This document shows, one piece after another, positions 8,520-17,738 of a stretch of DNA of 38,829 nt. The notes under the pieces were generated by a model, which did not search any database, had not been told where the DNA came from, and saw only the letters and a list, made by a program, of their open reading frames with translations. How positions within the stretch are numbered: position 1 is the first letter of the stretch; every line of letters starts with the position of its first letter. The DNA comes from Chara braunii. Taxonomy: Eukaryota; Streptophyta; Charophyceae; Charales; Characeae. A program made the translations under genes and the position numbers. Location of the stretch: the NCBI GenBank assembly GCA_003427395.1, contig BFEA01000013.1, positions 5,690,459-5,729,287 on the forward strand, in the 5' to 3' direction.

Positions 8520-8534
8520 TGGTATCGGGGCACC
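8520..8534 (+). other. Primer-binding site of element B (tRNA-iMet-like)
   Basis: TGGTATCGGGGCACC begins two bases after the 5' LTR. It matches 10 of the first 12 bases of the common plant retroelement iMet PBS TGGTATCAGAGC. Confidence 0.75.
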
Positions 8535-8741
8535 GCACATGAATCAGGACAACATGATCTGACATCTGGACTTAACTGCCAAAATCGGTTGTTTTTTTTT
8601 TTCTTCTGAAAGTTTGGATTTTCATTGTTCTTGTGTTTAAGGGAGATTGGGAGCCCTATTGAACTTGCAAAATTTGGGATTTGTATTAATTTCTCGAAAT
8701 TGTTTTTCTCTACAAAAGCTCAAACTTTTCTTTTTGATTAG
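8535..8741 (+). other. 5' leader of element B with T-rich tract
   Basis: Non-coding leader ending in a pyrimidine-rich stretch and TTTTTGATTAG, which resembles a 3' splice site. No conserved open frame. Confidence 0.5.
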
Positions 8742-8851
8742 TGGCTCCTTATCTGGGCGATTTATCCCACCCACCCCTCCCCACCTATCTTGTTGCCCCC
8801 CCTCGTCGTATCTTCTCTATCTGTCTCCAGGCACCCCCTGCGGCGACATTG
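8742..8851 (+). other. Predicted leader exon of element B
   Basis: A C-rich 110-nt segment bounded by TTGATTAG| on the left and |GTGAGT on the right. Element C has a segment with the same bounding signals at 23115-23193. Splicing is inferred; no transcript evidence is available here. Confidence 0.35.
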
Positions 8852-8860
8852 GTGAGTTGC

Positions 8861-9004
8861 CACGTCAGCAGGCCACGTCAGCAGGCCACGTCAGCAGGCC
8901 ACGTCAGCAGACCACATCAGCAGGCCACGGCAGCAGGACACATAAGCAGGACACGTCAGCCGACGGCCGCGCCACGTCAGCAGCCGAACAGTGCCACGTC
9001 AGCA
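8861..9004. repeat. 13-bp minisatellite of CACGTCAGCAGGC units before gag B
   Basis: Exact CACGTCAGC cores at 8861, 8874, 8887, 8900, about 8952, 8973 and 8995, with degenerate copies between. The core contains the ACGT of bZIP-type sites (reverse complement GCTGACGTG). It lies directly after the GTGAGT motif and ends about 45 bases before the gag ATG. Confidence 0.93.
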
Positions 9005-9048
9005 GTTCTCCGGCCTGGTCTATGCTCGCACGCTTACAAACAGCCGGC

Positions 9049-10274
9049 ATGGATCAGAAGTCCGGGGAAACGACCGAGGCCTATCAGGCCCGGATGCTGG
9101 CTTTGATTACCGAAGCCAAGAAATGGGCGGATGAGGTAGCAGCCGCAGAGAAGAAGAAGGCAGAGGACGCCGAGAAGGCACGTCTGTTGGCAATCGAACA
9201 GCAGCACCAGCAAGAGGAGGCAGCAGCAAGGCTGCCGATGAAGAACGAAATCAACGACGCAAGAAGATATTCGACAGAGAGCAAGCCTTGCTCATAATGG
9301 CAGCGGACTGGTGGGCCGAGGCCGAGAATGGTAAGATGGAAGAGAGTGAAAGCAAGACCGCTCTACTCTCCCATTTCACGGATCTCCTGGCAACGTGCAT
9401 TGCACAGCAGGAGGACATCCACAACCTCGATGACACGATTCAGACTCACAAACGGGCGTTTGATCAAGTCAACAGCCGCCTCCAGCAGCTGGAGCAACAT
9501 TGCGTCACCGCCCCCGTTGCCAGCTCCTCCAATACCTCCGATTGCCTCAATGCATTGGAGATCGACGTCGGAGCCCTCAAGGACGGCGCGCAGCTACAGC
9601 AAATCGCCACGAAACAACTGGAGCAACGGATCTGTGCTGCCCCTTCCAACCCGAGTTCGGCCCCGCGCGAGACGAATCCAAAGTTTGATGGTCAGGAGAT
9701 CTTCTGCGATTCAACAAAGACGGACCCGATTCCGTCGTTCCGCAAGTTTTAACTCAAGTTGCAGCTACATCACGCCAGCAAGGACAAGAAATACGCGTAC
9801 TTATACTCTCGGTCGGGGGGCGCGTGTCGAGCATGGTTGGACAATCTCTTGTCCAAGTACGGGGTGGTAGCTGCCGACTTGTACACCAAGATCAGCTGGG
9901 ATGATCTAAAGGCGGCGTGGCATAAGCGGTTCCAAGTGGAGCCGCCGGAGATCAAGGCAATGGACAAATTGTTGACCTTCAAACAAGGCACGCTGCCGAG
10001 TGTTGATTGGATTGCTGAGTACCAACGCTTGACATCCGTCCTAAACATTCAAATGGGCTTCAAGGTCGTCAACCACTACTTCATCACGAGGTCGTGTCCG
10101 GCATTGGGCAACGCCTTGACTCACGTCGAGGACATCCTGACGACAACGGCGGAGCTTTTTGACAAGGCCGCGCAGATCATTGTCACGAACAAGGAGGCCA
10201 AGAACCTCAACCGTTCGTCTGCGACAGGCCCAATCAGAGATCAGCATCGCGGCAACGCCAACCGACCCTTCTAG
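9049..10274 (+). pseudogene. Gag of element B (broken)
   Basis: The likely start is the ATG at 9049 (MDQKSGETTEAYQARML). An N-terminal Ala/Glu/Lys-rich coiled coil follows, then after a frameshift near 9235 a second helical region (LLSHFTDLLATCIAQQEDIH, LEIDVGALKDGAQLQQI). The retrotransposon-gag core follows an in-frame TAA at 9750-9752, with YLYSRSGGACRAWLDNLL, WDDLKAAWHKRF and ALTHVEDILTT. Gag forms the cytoplasmic particle and packages RNA. The TAA probably replaced a sense codon, since the same frame continues for 174 codons. The start was chosen because it is the first ATG after the minisatellite and matches the position of the Kozak-like ATG of element C. Confidence 0.8.
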
Positions 10275-10545
10275 CGAGGCCATGTCTGCCAATGAAGGGG
10301 ACAGACTCGCAGCCGCTCGGGATGGTGGCCGCCCCGGCAAAGGCCGAGGATGCGGCAAAACGAAAACAAACACCGAATCTATCCTTGGGCTCGGCGCAAC
10401 AGCGCCAGCCCCATGGTCCCATTACGGTCTCTCCGAACGTGCGTACAAGCTACGCACGAGATTCTGCTATTGTCTGTGGTGTAACAGTGATCTCCACGAC
10501 ACAGTGGGTTGCCGGTGGAAAGGCAAGGGCAAGTCGGGAAACTAA
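10275..10545 (+). pseudogene. Nucleocapsid zinc knuckle of element B
   Basis: A frame reading SERAYKLRTRF, then CLWCNSDLHDTVGC, an exact C-X2-C-X4-H-X4-C zinc knuckle, then a Lys/Gly-rich tail and TAA at 10543-10545. This is the RNA-binding C terminus of Gag. It is in a different frame from the gag core and is separated from the protease by a further frameshift, so in this copy it is orphaned. Confidence 0.8.
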
Positions 10546-10629
10546 GCATCGGCGTGAGTGAATTGACGACACTCTCGACACCTTTGGAACCGGTCGCTTC
10601 GCGGGTGACCGCCCTTCGTTCCGAGGCAC

Positions 10630-11300
10630 ATGTGGAAGTCAATAGTCCTCCTCTTCTATATTCTTATGAGGACTATGCTGCCCGACTCGTTCCTACATTG
10701 GGTACTCGTGCTCAAGGACACATCTTCTTCGTCCGGCAGCGGCGACTCATCGTCTTCAAGTGGTTCTTCACGGGATTCGGCGCGCGAGTTCAACATAGAG
10801 GTTTTGGACCCGCTCACGTCCGGGGATTTTGCATGGCTTCCTCTCCCGACCACGGGCCGCTTGCCTGGACCACAATGCGCAACATTATGCGCTCATCTCC
10901 ACATGTATCTATCCTTCTATGCACCACCAACTTCGCCGACGGATGACGAAGCTGCGGTGGGGGACATCCTTGCGTATGTTACCAAGGTGGCCCGCCAGTT
11001 TTGCAAGCAGCGGTACGATGACAACAACGCACCGCTCCTCTATGTCCGCATCCAAGTTGGGCAAGCATCCTGCAGCGCTTTGCTAGATAGCGAAGCGACT
11101 CGCAATTTCATGAGCCAAGCCTTCATGCAAAGGGCTGGCCTTGGCGCACAAGTTCGGAGGAAGGCAAAGTTGGCGGACGGAAGGACGCAACAACTTATCG
11201 ATGTCGAAGTGTCGTGTACTATTCCTCTTCTGCACCCTTCGATTCGGTGCCAAGTGGTGGCGGCCAAGTCATTCCGGGCTACTTGCGCTTACGAGCAGCC
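10630..11300 (+). pseudogene. Protease region of element B (active site altered)
   Basis: The frame contains [20 protein letters not shown], then [20 protein letters not shown] followed by TRNF. In gypsy retropepsins the motif is ALIDSGATRNF; here the catalytic Gly is Glu (GAA at 11092-11094, one change from GGA). That alone should abolish the aspartic-protease active site. An upstream frame ([12 protein letters not shown], about 10660-10700) is the matching N-terminal linker in another phase, showing a frameshift near 10710. Element C has the same linker (FTYEDYAVHLVP), which confirms that B and C are related. Confidence 0.75.
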
Positions 11301-11379
11301 CGACGAGATAGGCCTATGCTTCCTACAGACCGTCGCGGTAGCCGATTCTTCCCCCATGGACTTGTCTTCGGACCCCCTT

Positions 11380-12130
11380 GTGGTGCGGTTGCTTGACAAG
11401 TTCACCAACATCTTCGAGTCACCTACCGGCGTGGTGCCGGATCGGTCGATCTCTCACGAGATTATTCTTGAGGCCGGTTTCGTGCCGCCGAAAGGCTGCA
11501 TTTTTCGCATGAGCGAGGAGGAGCTTACGGTCCTGTGCGCGCAACTCGATGACTTGTTGGACAAAGGCTCGATCCGCCCTAGTAACTCCCCATATGGAGC
11601 GCCAGTTCTCTTCATACGGAAGAAGAACAAGGATCTACGATTGTGCATCGACTACCGCAAGCTCAACACGCAAACCGTTAAGAATGCGGGGCCTCTTCCC
11701 CGTATTGACGATCTCCTTCAGCGATTGGGTGGCGCGAAGTAGTTTCCTAAGTTGGATTTGAAGTCGAGATATCATCAGATTTCGATCCGGCCGAACGATT
11801 GCTATAAATCCGCGTTCAAGACGCGGTATGGGCATTTTTAGTGGTTGGTCATGCCTTTTGGCCTCACCAATGCCCTGGCGACCTTTCAAGCGACAATGAC
11901 GAATGAGTTCTGCGATGTTGGACCGGTTCGTGCTGGTCTACTTAGATGACATTCTCGTCTATAGCCGGACATTGGAGGATTATCTGGAGCACCTTCGACG
12001 AGTGTTGGAGACGCTCCGCCGCGCCAAGTACAAAGCCAACCGCAACAAGTGCGAATTTGTTCGACAAGAGTTGGAATACACATGGGCCATTTTGTCACAC
12101 CAGAGGGCATCAGTCCGTTGTCAGACAAGA
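11380..12130 (+). pseudogene. Reverse transcriptase of element B (broken)
   Basis: Motifs in order: [61 protein letters not shown], then TAG at 11740-11742, LDLKSRYHQI, a second TAG near 11840 within GHF*W, VMPFGLTNA, a frameshift near 11905, and the catalytic YLDDIL at 11939-11956 with VYSRTLEDYLEHLRRVL. These are the fingers-palm-thumb of a Ty3/gypsy RT that copies element RNA in the particle. The catalytic Asp pair is intact, but two nonsense codons and at least two frameshifts inactivate it. Confidence 0.88.
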
Positions 12131-12760
12131 TTCAAGCCATCAAAGAGTGGTCGGAGCCGCGGAACGTTACGGATGTCCGCTCGTTCCTTGGCCGTGCCGG
12201 CTACTTCCAATGTTTTATCAAGGGATATTCGAAGATCGCGGCCCACTTGACCAAGCTTCAATGCGAGGATCGACCGTTCGACTTCGGGGAGGATGCGTGG
12301 GAATCATTCTTGGCTCTCAAAGCAGCATTATTGTCCGCGGAGGTCTTGCGAATCTATGACCCGCTATTGCCAACGCTAGTCACTACGGATGCATCCGTCT
12401 ATGGCATTGGTGCCGTCCTCGAACAACACAATGGCGCGGACTAGCAGCCGGTCGAGTACTTCAACAAGAAAGTGCACTCCATTGATGATGCACTCAAGGA
12501 GGAGCTCCTAGCCTTCGTCCACACGCTCAAGCGGTGGCGACACTTCCTCCTTGGTCGAAGTCAATTCCGATGGGTAACGGACAACAATCCGTTGGTCTTC
12601 TACAAGACCCAAGACACCGTCAATAGCACCATCGCCCGTTGCATGGCTTTCATCGACCAATTCGACTTCTTTCCCGATCACATTCCGGGGAAGTCTAACC
12701 GTTTTGCGGATGCTCTTTCACGGCGTTCGGATCATTGTACCGCAGCCTATTCGACCTTCG
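12131..12760 (+). pseudogene. RT connection and RNase H of element B
   Basis: After a frameshift near 12070 the frame reads GHFVTPEGISPLSDKI and VRSFLGRAGYFQCFI (connection), then the RNase H catalytic segments VTTDASVYGIGAVLEQ (Asp), EELLAFVHTLKRWRHFLLG (Glu) and WVTDNNPL (Asp), ending with the family signature PGKSNRFADALSRR. One TAG at 12442-12444 lies between the first and second catalytic segments; the frame resumes at once. RNase H removes the RNA strand during reverse transcription. Confidence 0.85.
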
Positions 12761-13990
12761 AGATCGACGACGATCTGCGGGACAGTTTCATCCGCGGCTA
12801 CCAAGCCGACCCCGAGTTTCGCGACAAGTACGCGAATTGCTCCTCTCCTAATCCGGCACCTTCTCACTACCGGATCCAAGGGGGGTCCTTGCTTGTCCAC
12901 ACGCGGGGAAGGACCTTCTTTGCGTACCGAGTGACTCTCACTTGCGTACACGACTTTTTGGCGAGTTCCACGATGCTCCCGCCACGGGACACTTTGGAGT
13001 CAATTGAACGATTGGCCGACTTCGCGAGCGTTTTTGGTGGCCCGGCCTTCTCGGCCACATCACACGCTATTGCGAGTCACGAGGTTTGCCGACGCTGCAA
13101 ATCCCCCAACCATCGTCCGTACGGCGAGTTGCGACCATTACCAGTCCCCTTGCGTCGGAGGGAAGGGATTGCCATGGACATTACCGGGCCGTTCCCCAAG
13201 CACTGGGATTCTCACGGTGGTTGACCGACTCACCAAGTTCGCCATGTTTTTGCCTTGCCGCTATCATGCCAAGGCACCAGAGTTGGCCGAGGTTCTTTAC
13301 GCCGGTTGGATTCGAACCAAGGGTTACCCCAAGGAAATCGTCTGCGACCGCCACACTCGGTTCATGTCCAATTTTTGGTTGGTGGTCATCAAACGATGGG
13401 GCTCATCTCTCAAGCCAACTTCAGCTCGCCACCCCCAAACCGATGGCCAAACGGAGAGGGCGCATCAGACCGCACAGGGTCTCCTTCGCAGTCTCATCTG
13501 TTCCGACCAAAAGGATTGGGTTGATTGGGTTGAGCGGCTGCCGAATGTCGAGTTGGCATACAACTCATCCATCCACCCGGCTATCGGGATGTCGCCCTTC
13601 AAGTTCGAGCACGGATTGCCGGTCACTTCTTTGTTGGACACAATCATTCCACGAGCGGCTGAGAGCGACAACCATCTTCTTTTCTTGCGTCGGATGCAAG
13701 AGCTTGTCAAGGCATGCGACCAGATGGCTAAGATGCAGCAACGCAGGAGCCAACAGGCCAATCGCCAGCATCTTCCTTGTCCATTTCGTGTCGGCGATCT
13801 CGTTTGGGTTTCCGCTGCAGAATTCAGCCTCGGACAAGATCTCTCTCGCAAGCTCCTCCCAAAATGGATGGGGCCCTGGCCGATCGTGGCACCCGCTGGG
13901 GATGCACCTGAAGGATCTTCCTATATCATTCAGGTGCCCGCCCACTTGCCCGTCTACCCGGTCTTTCATTGCTCCAAGTTGGCTCTTTAC
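12761..13990 (+). pseudogene. Integrase of element B (frameshifted)
   Basis: The N-terminal zinc-binding region is scrambled by frameshifts, though CRRCKSPNHRP remains. The catalytic core follows: MDITGPFP (first Asp, about 13174) in one frame, then after a shift near 13215 VDRLTKFAMFLPC, CDRHTRFMSNFW (second Asp; relatives have SDR) and HPQTDGQTERAHQ (Glu). A GPY/F-like module (MGPWPIVAP, VYPVFHCSKLALY) follows. Integrase inserts the cDNA into chromatin; the 5-bp TSD around this element is its product. The D-D-E triad is readable but not in one frame. Confidence 0.87.
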
Positions 13991-14039
13991 ACGCCAGAGG
14001 AACATGATGACTTTCCCGGGCGACGATGGCAAGACCCAC

Positions 14040-14311
14040 CCTCTATGGACGGTTTTCAAGAGGTTGGCGACTTCATCTCCCAGCGACGCTACGGCAACAG
14101 GCTGATCGAATACTCGGTACACTTTGCGTATTGCACCCACAAAGCTGACTGTTGGTTGACCCGTGTGGAACTCCAAGCAACAACTGCAGATGTTATCGCA
14201 CGCTACGAACTCAAGATGCAAGGCAAGCCGGTATCTTCGGCTCCACGTCGCACCCGCGTCCAGGTTCTGCCTTCAGATCGTCAGCTTCGCCCTCGACCCG
14301 GCTTGACTTCA
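14040..14311 (+). pseudogene. Chromodomain-like C terminus of element B integrase
   Basis: Continuous with the integrase frame: FQEVGDFISQRRYGNRLIEY, then a Trp-containing segment (KADCWLTRVELQ) and VIARYELK. This follows the chromodomain pattern of a three-stranded sheet plus C-terminal helix seen in chromoviruses, where it directs integration toward histone-marked chromatin. The aromatic cage is not clearly complete, as in the divergent chromodomains of some chromovirus clades. The frame ends with a TAA next to the polypurine tract. Confidence 0.6.
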
Positions 14312-14312
14312 T

Positions 14313-14325
14313 AAGGAGGGGGGGG
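14313..14325 (+). other. Polypurine tract of element B
   Basis: AAGGAGGGGGGGG immediately before the 3' LTR start at 14326; the expected plus-strand primer site. Confidence 0.85.
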
Positions 14326-14638
14326 TGTTACATGCTGCACCTGCAACGAGGGCCATTTTCAGGCCCTGTGTCGTTTCAGCCTGCAAGCCTGAAAACAAGG
14401 GCCTACAGGCCCTGTGCCGTTTCAGCCTAAAAAAGGGCCCTCCAGGCCCCAAGTCTTTTCAGCTTGAAACGGAATCAGGCCCTCATAAGATCAACCTGCC
14501 CTGAAACTTAGGCACCAGACCAGGGTTTTAGTACAGGCCAGTTTGGGCCTGTTTTCAAGACAACCTTTGTTGAACTTCAACACCAGGGTCTGGCACGTTT
14601 TGGCATTGGCAAGAGCAGCCTCCTGGACGGGCCAACAC

Positions 14639-14645
14639 TATATAA
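14639..14645 (+). promoter_or_regulatory. TATA box of the 3' LTR
   Basis: TATATAA, equivalent to 7518-7524. Confidence 0.65.
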
Positions 14646-14925
14646 GCCTGGCCCGCCCTGCAGGCTGCAGGTAGTTCACAGGGAACTTCCCAGGCACTTC
14701 ACGTGCAGTTCAGGAGGCAGGAGGTAGTCTTCAGGATTCGGCAGCAGCATTCTGGAGGAGCGCTGCAGTAGTAGTAGCGTTAGGAGTAGTCTTCAGCGCT
14801 GGGCGCTAGTAGGAGCTAGAGTGGCATTGAAGAGAGAGAGATGGTTGGTGGAGGCCAGGGAGACTTACCTGTGGCGCCATAGCTCCAGCTTCGTCTTCGA
14901 TGTACCTGCAACAAGGTGCCACCTT

Positions 14926-14938
14926 CACAGGTTAGTAC
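14926..14938 (+). promoter_or_regulatory. Candidate splice donor in the LTR
   Basis: CACAG|GTTAGTAC; the same motif is in the element C LTR at about 22028-22040. It falls about 290 bases after the TATA box, so it would be in the transcribed part of a 5' LTR. It is missing from the 5' LTR of B. Confidence 0.4.
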
Positions 14939-14941
14939 CGG

Positions 14942-14945
<4 letters not shown>

Positions 14946-14991
<46 letters not shown>
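14946..14991. repeat. (GA)n microsatellite in the 3' LTR
   Basis: About 46 bases of pure GA. Confidence 0.95.
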
Positions 14992-14996
<5 letters not shown>

Positions 14997-15329
14997 CTTC
15001 TTCCTCTTTAAGTCCACCATCTCTCCTCACCCTCTTGCTACCTGACTTCTCAGTATCTGCAGACTGCGAGAGGGAGAGAGATTGGCGACTTTGGGACTTG
15101 ACGACATTTAGATTCAGACTCGACATGGGGATTGAGACATTGAACGAGGGATTATTTGGGACCTGAACCGAAGACTTGGTGTTGACGACATTCCCATCTT
15201 CCCCCTCTCCTTCGTCTGATCCCCCTCCTCTTCGTCTGTGTATTGGTCCGGACCTGGCGCATTCTTCCTGTGGTTGCGCCAGGCCCTTGACACCTTGCAA
15301 CAATGATGATGTATGTTGGGTCTGCATTG

Positions 15330-15466
15330 CGACATTGATTGGGTTGATCATTGGTATCCTAGCATTCCGCTGCGCTGTCTTGTACTATGTGAGGGAGNCG
15401 ACATTGATTGGGTTGATCATTGGTATCCTAGCATTCCGCTGCGCTGTCTTGTACTATGTGAGGGAG
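15330..15466. repeat. 68-bp duplication joined by one N (probable assembly artefact)
   Basis: 15330-15397 and 15399-15466 are identical and separated by the N at 15398. The 5' LTR has a single copy. This looks like two overlapping contigs joined without merging. Confidence 0.9.
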
Positions 15467-15742
15467 GTCGGTCCTTGTTCTGGTTTGCACCATTACGGTA
15501 TGCAACACTCTGGTATCTCCTCCTCCTCTCACATAGGTGATGCATAATGGGATGCCGTGTCAGTCCCGGTCAAGTCAGGACTTGTATCCGAATCTTCCAC
15601 TGCGCTACGAAGTGCCATTTGGTATGTATCAGGATGTAGACTGCTTGTTGAGATTTCACTAACACTGCATTGTCCATTCAGTCCTTTTCATCACCTTGCG
15701 GATCCTTGGCTGTACATACGTTGTCCAACTGGGCATGTATCA

Positions 15743-15747
15743 CTTTC
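15743..15747. other. Target-site duplication CTTTC, right copy
   Basis: Matches 7148-7152. Confidence 0.85.
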
Positions 15748-16448
15748 TCTCTCTCTTCTTCTTCGCGCCGCAGTCTTCTTCCTCTTCGCAGCGGTCGGTG
15801 CGATGGCGCAGACAACAGGAACCAGCTCTGATACCATGCATTCAGACTTGTCTCAGCTTCACTCGCAACATGCATACATGTAAGTGCCGATGGCAACACA
15901 ACTTCGTCAACTCAGAATCAGCAGCAAACTTGTGATGGCGCACTGCGCCCATACAGAAAACTCAGAAATATGACCGAAGGCCAGGAACTCAGCTTAAGTC
16001 AACTCGTAACATCTAGCGGCTATGGCCGCTGCACGCTGGTCTGAATTCCCCCCTTGCACACTGTCTTCATCATCAAACATACTTCGTACTACTAACAAAT
16101 ACGCATCATTAAGAGAATGGACGATATGAAGATCAGAAATGAGATGAACGGAAGTATGAAGATGAAGGACGGACACAAAGACTGTATAAGCTGTAGATCT
16201 GAAGTGAAATGAACAGAGTATGAAGCTCTGAAGAGATGTACAGGAGCATACCTTCCCTTTTACTCTGCCTCCTGAAATAACGTGCAACTGGGCCGTGAAG
16301 GCACACGGGGATGTGGGCAGCTGACGCTCAACCACAATCAACGTGGGCAGCCTTGTGCGTAAGAGGCACAGTAAAAGGGAAGCTGCAAGAACAATGAAAG
16401 GTGGAGCCCAAGTACAACCAAAAAACTGTATAATTATAAAATTGCTTT
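15748..16448. other. Right flank of the element B insertion, no gene recognised
   Basis: Continues the CT/TCTT-rich context of the left flank. It contains a GCGGC-TATG-GCCGC hairpin at 16016-16029 and a copy of a dispersed repeat (about 16293-16378). No supported coding sequence. Confidence 0.55.
16293..16378 (+). repeat. Dispersed repeat H, copy 1
   Basis: Shares CACACGGGGATG(T/G)GGGCA and a GGC(C/A)-CTTGT(G/A)CGTAAGAGG block with 38046-38104, in the same orientation, with differing spacing between the blocks. Family unknown. Confidence 0.6.
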
Positions 16449-16580
16449 AATATGTTGGACATCTCAAATGCTCTCGTTGTCTGCAATAGGACAAAGAGTC
16501 AAGGACTGCTTTGATTCTGTATCTATTCACCTGGGTGGAATTGGGGCTGTTGTGGGGAAAATCTAAAACACACTGCACTC
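16449..16580 (+). repeat. Dispersed repeat F, copy 1
   Basis: Shares ATCTCAAATGCTCTCGTTGT, CTGCAATA(G/A)GACAAAG and CTGGGTGGAATTGGGGCTGT with 27899-28000 inside hAT-like element E. Substitutions and small indels separate the copies. No coding motif; a terminal piece of an undefined transposon or a SINE-like repeat are both possible. Confidence 0.8.
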
Positions 16581-16603
16581 TAGCTGTTGACGTCTGCAAC
16601 CTG

Positions 16604-16655
16604 GCGGCTATGGCCGCCGTCATCTTCCTCCTCTTTCTCCCGCGGCTATGGCCGC
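16604..16655. repeat. Two GCGGC-TATG-GCCGC hairpins
   Basis: At 16604-16617 and 16642-16655; a third identical motif is at 16016-16029. Confidence 0.85.
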
Positions 16656-17370
16656 TGTCTTCGTCCACTACCCCACTTCATCGTCTGGCTCCGGCAGACC
16701 TCCGGTGCACAAGTCGCATAAGCAGCACTTCCGCATGGCTCACAGGCGAATGAGTGAATGGCTGGGCACTGCCTCTTTATTTATACTGTTTCGCTGGCGG
16801 TCTGACCTGCGTTCGGTCCCAGGCCCAAGTGATGTGCGGCCCCACCTGGTACTTGCTGACTGGACAAGGTGGACTGGGAATGAGACTGCTGGCTGGACTA
16901 GGACTAGACTGACCCTTGCTGACTCAGCTACGGACACTGACTCCTATGGCTCCGAAGAGCCAAGTAGCAGCTTTGAGAATTTCCTAGACTATGTCTGACT
17001 GCCCTTTCGCTACGCTGAGGGCTAACCTACAGGACTGACCCTCAACTACTAATCCTAAGGCCTACGGGTCAAGTCCAAGCGACCACGCCTATACGCATGA
17101 AACCTAAACATTGTTTTAGGAAACAGGTCACAGGTTCAAGGCACACAGGGTCAACGGGTAGCTGTACAGGGAGTTTAGGGTAGGTCTTGGGATCAAGCCC
17201 TGGGATCTGCTCGCGCGAACAGGGTGAAACCCTTTCACACGCTTCCCACAGAAGACAAATCCCTGCCCACATGGGGCAAGTATTACTTGCAAGGAGCAGC
17301 ACACATTTCGTGTGTAAAACGAAGGTGTGCACCAACCGTGAGATGCTGCTCATCCTTGCCACACATAGGG
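16656..17370. other. Unassigned sequence
   Basis: No domain, long conserved frame or repeat relationship recognised. Short open frames on both strands overlap and look like chance. Confidence 0.5.
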
Positions 17371-17738
17371 CGAAGATTATTTGTAAGATGAAGCTGTGGC
17401 TCGTACAGCTATGCGGAATGGAGCATAACATCCCACGATCCCGGAGGAGGGAGGGACGACACTTGGCACAGCTTGATAGAGCCGCTGACCGGGCCTCGGA
17501 GCCGAATGGTTGCAACTGTTTGAGGTGGATTCCACAAGAACGAGAGGAGGGGGGGGGGCACAAGGTGCTGCTGCAGCAGTCGCTTCTGGGCAGGCGTGAG
17601 GTACATAAAAATCAGGGAAGTTGGAGCAAGTTTCAATTCGGAAGTGGACGCAGAATTATTCCCGAAGGAGGTTGGATATGACATGGGGGGAGCACTCTTT
17701 CGGCACAGCACCCGCTCAATTGTGTCGAGACAGACAAG
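17371..17738 (+). pseudogene. Possible N-terminal part of a hAT transposase
   Basis: Upstream of the DUF659-like region on the same strand, a frame reads RSRRREGRHLAQLDRA and CNCLRWIP. The spacing of basic residues, HLA and cysteines vaguely recalls the BED zinc finger that precedes DUF659 in plant hAT transposases, but the C-C-H-H pattern is not intact. Mostly a positional argument. Confidence 0.25.

Larger units (their letters stand above)
7153..15742 (+). mobile_element. Gypsy element B (chromodomain-type), structurally complete
   Basis: Two LTRs in direct orientation (7153-8517 and 14326-15742) begin TGTTACATGCTG and end TGTACCA/TGTATCA. The 5' LTR is followed by a tRNA-iMet-like PBS, the 3' LTR is preceded by a G-rich polypurine tract, and CTTTC duplications flank the whole. 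Internal order is gag, zinc knuckle, protease, RT, RNase H, integrase, chromodomain-like C terminus, which is the chromovirus arrangement of Ty3/gypsy. Stops and frameshifts in gag and pol make this copy non-autonomous. Much of the difference between the LTRs is in simple or tandem repeats, so the insertion may be fairly recent. Confidence 0.95.
14326..15742 (+). repeat. 3' LTR of element B
   Basis: 1417 bp, TGTTACA...TGTATCA. It has two U3 VNTR units, TATATAA at 14639-14645, the CACAG|GTTAGTAC motif near 14930, a shorter GA microsatellite, and a 68-bp duplication around a single N. Confidence 0.93.
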
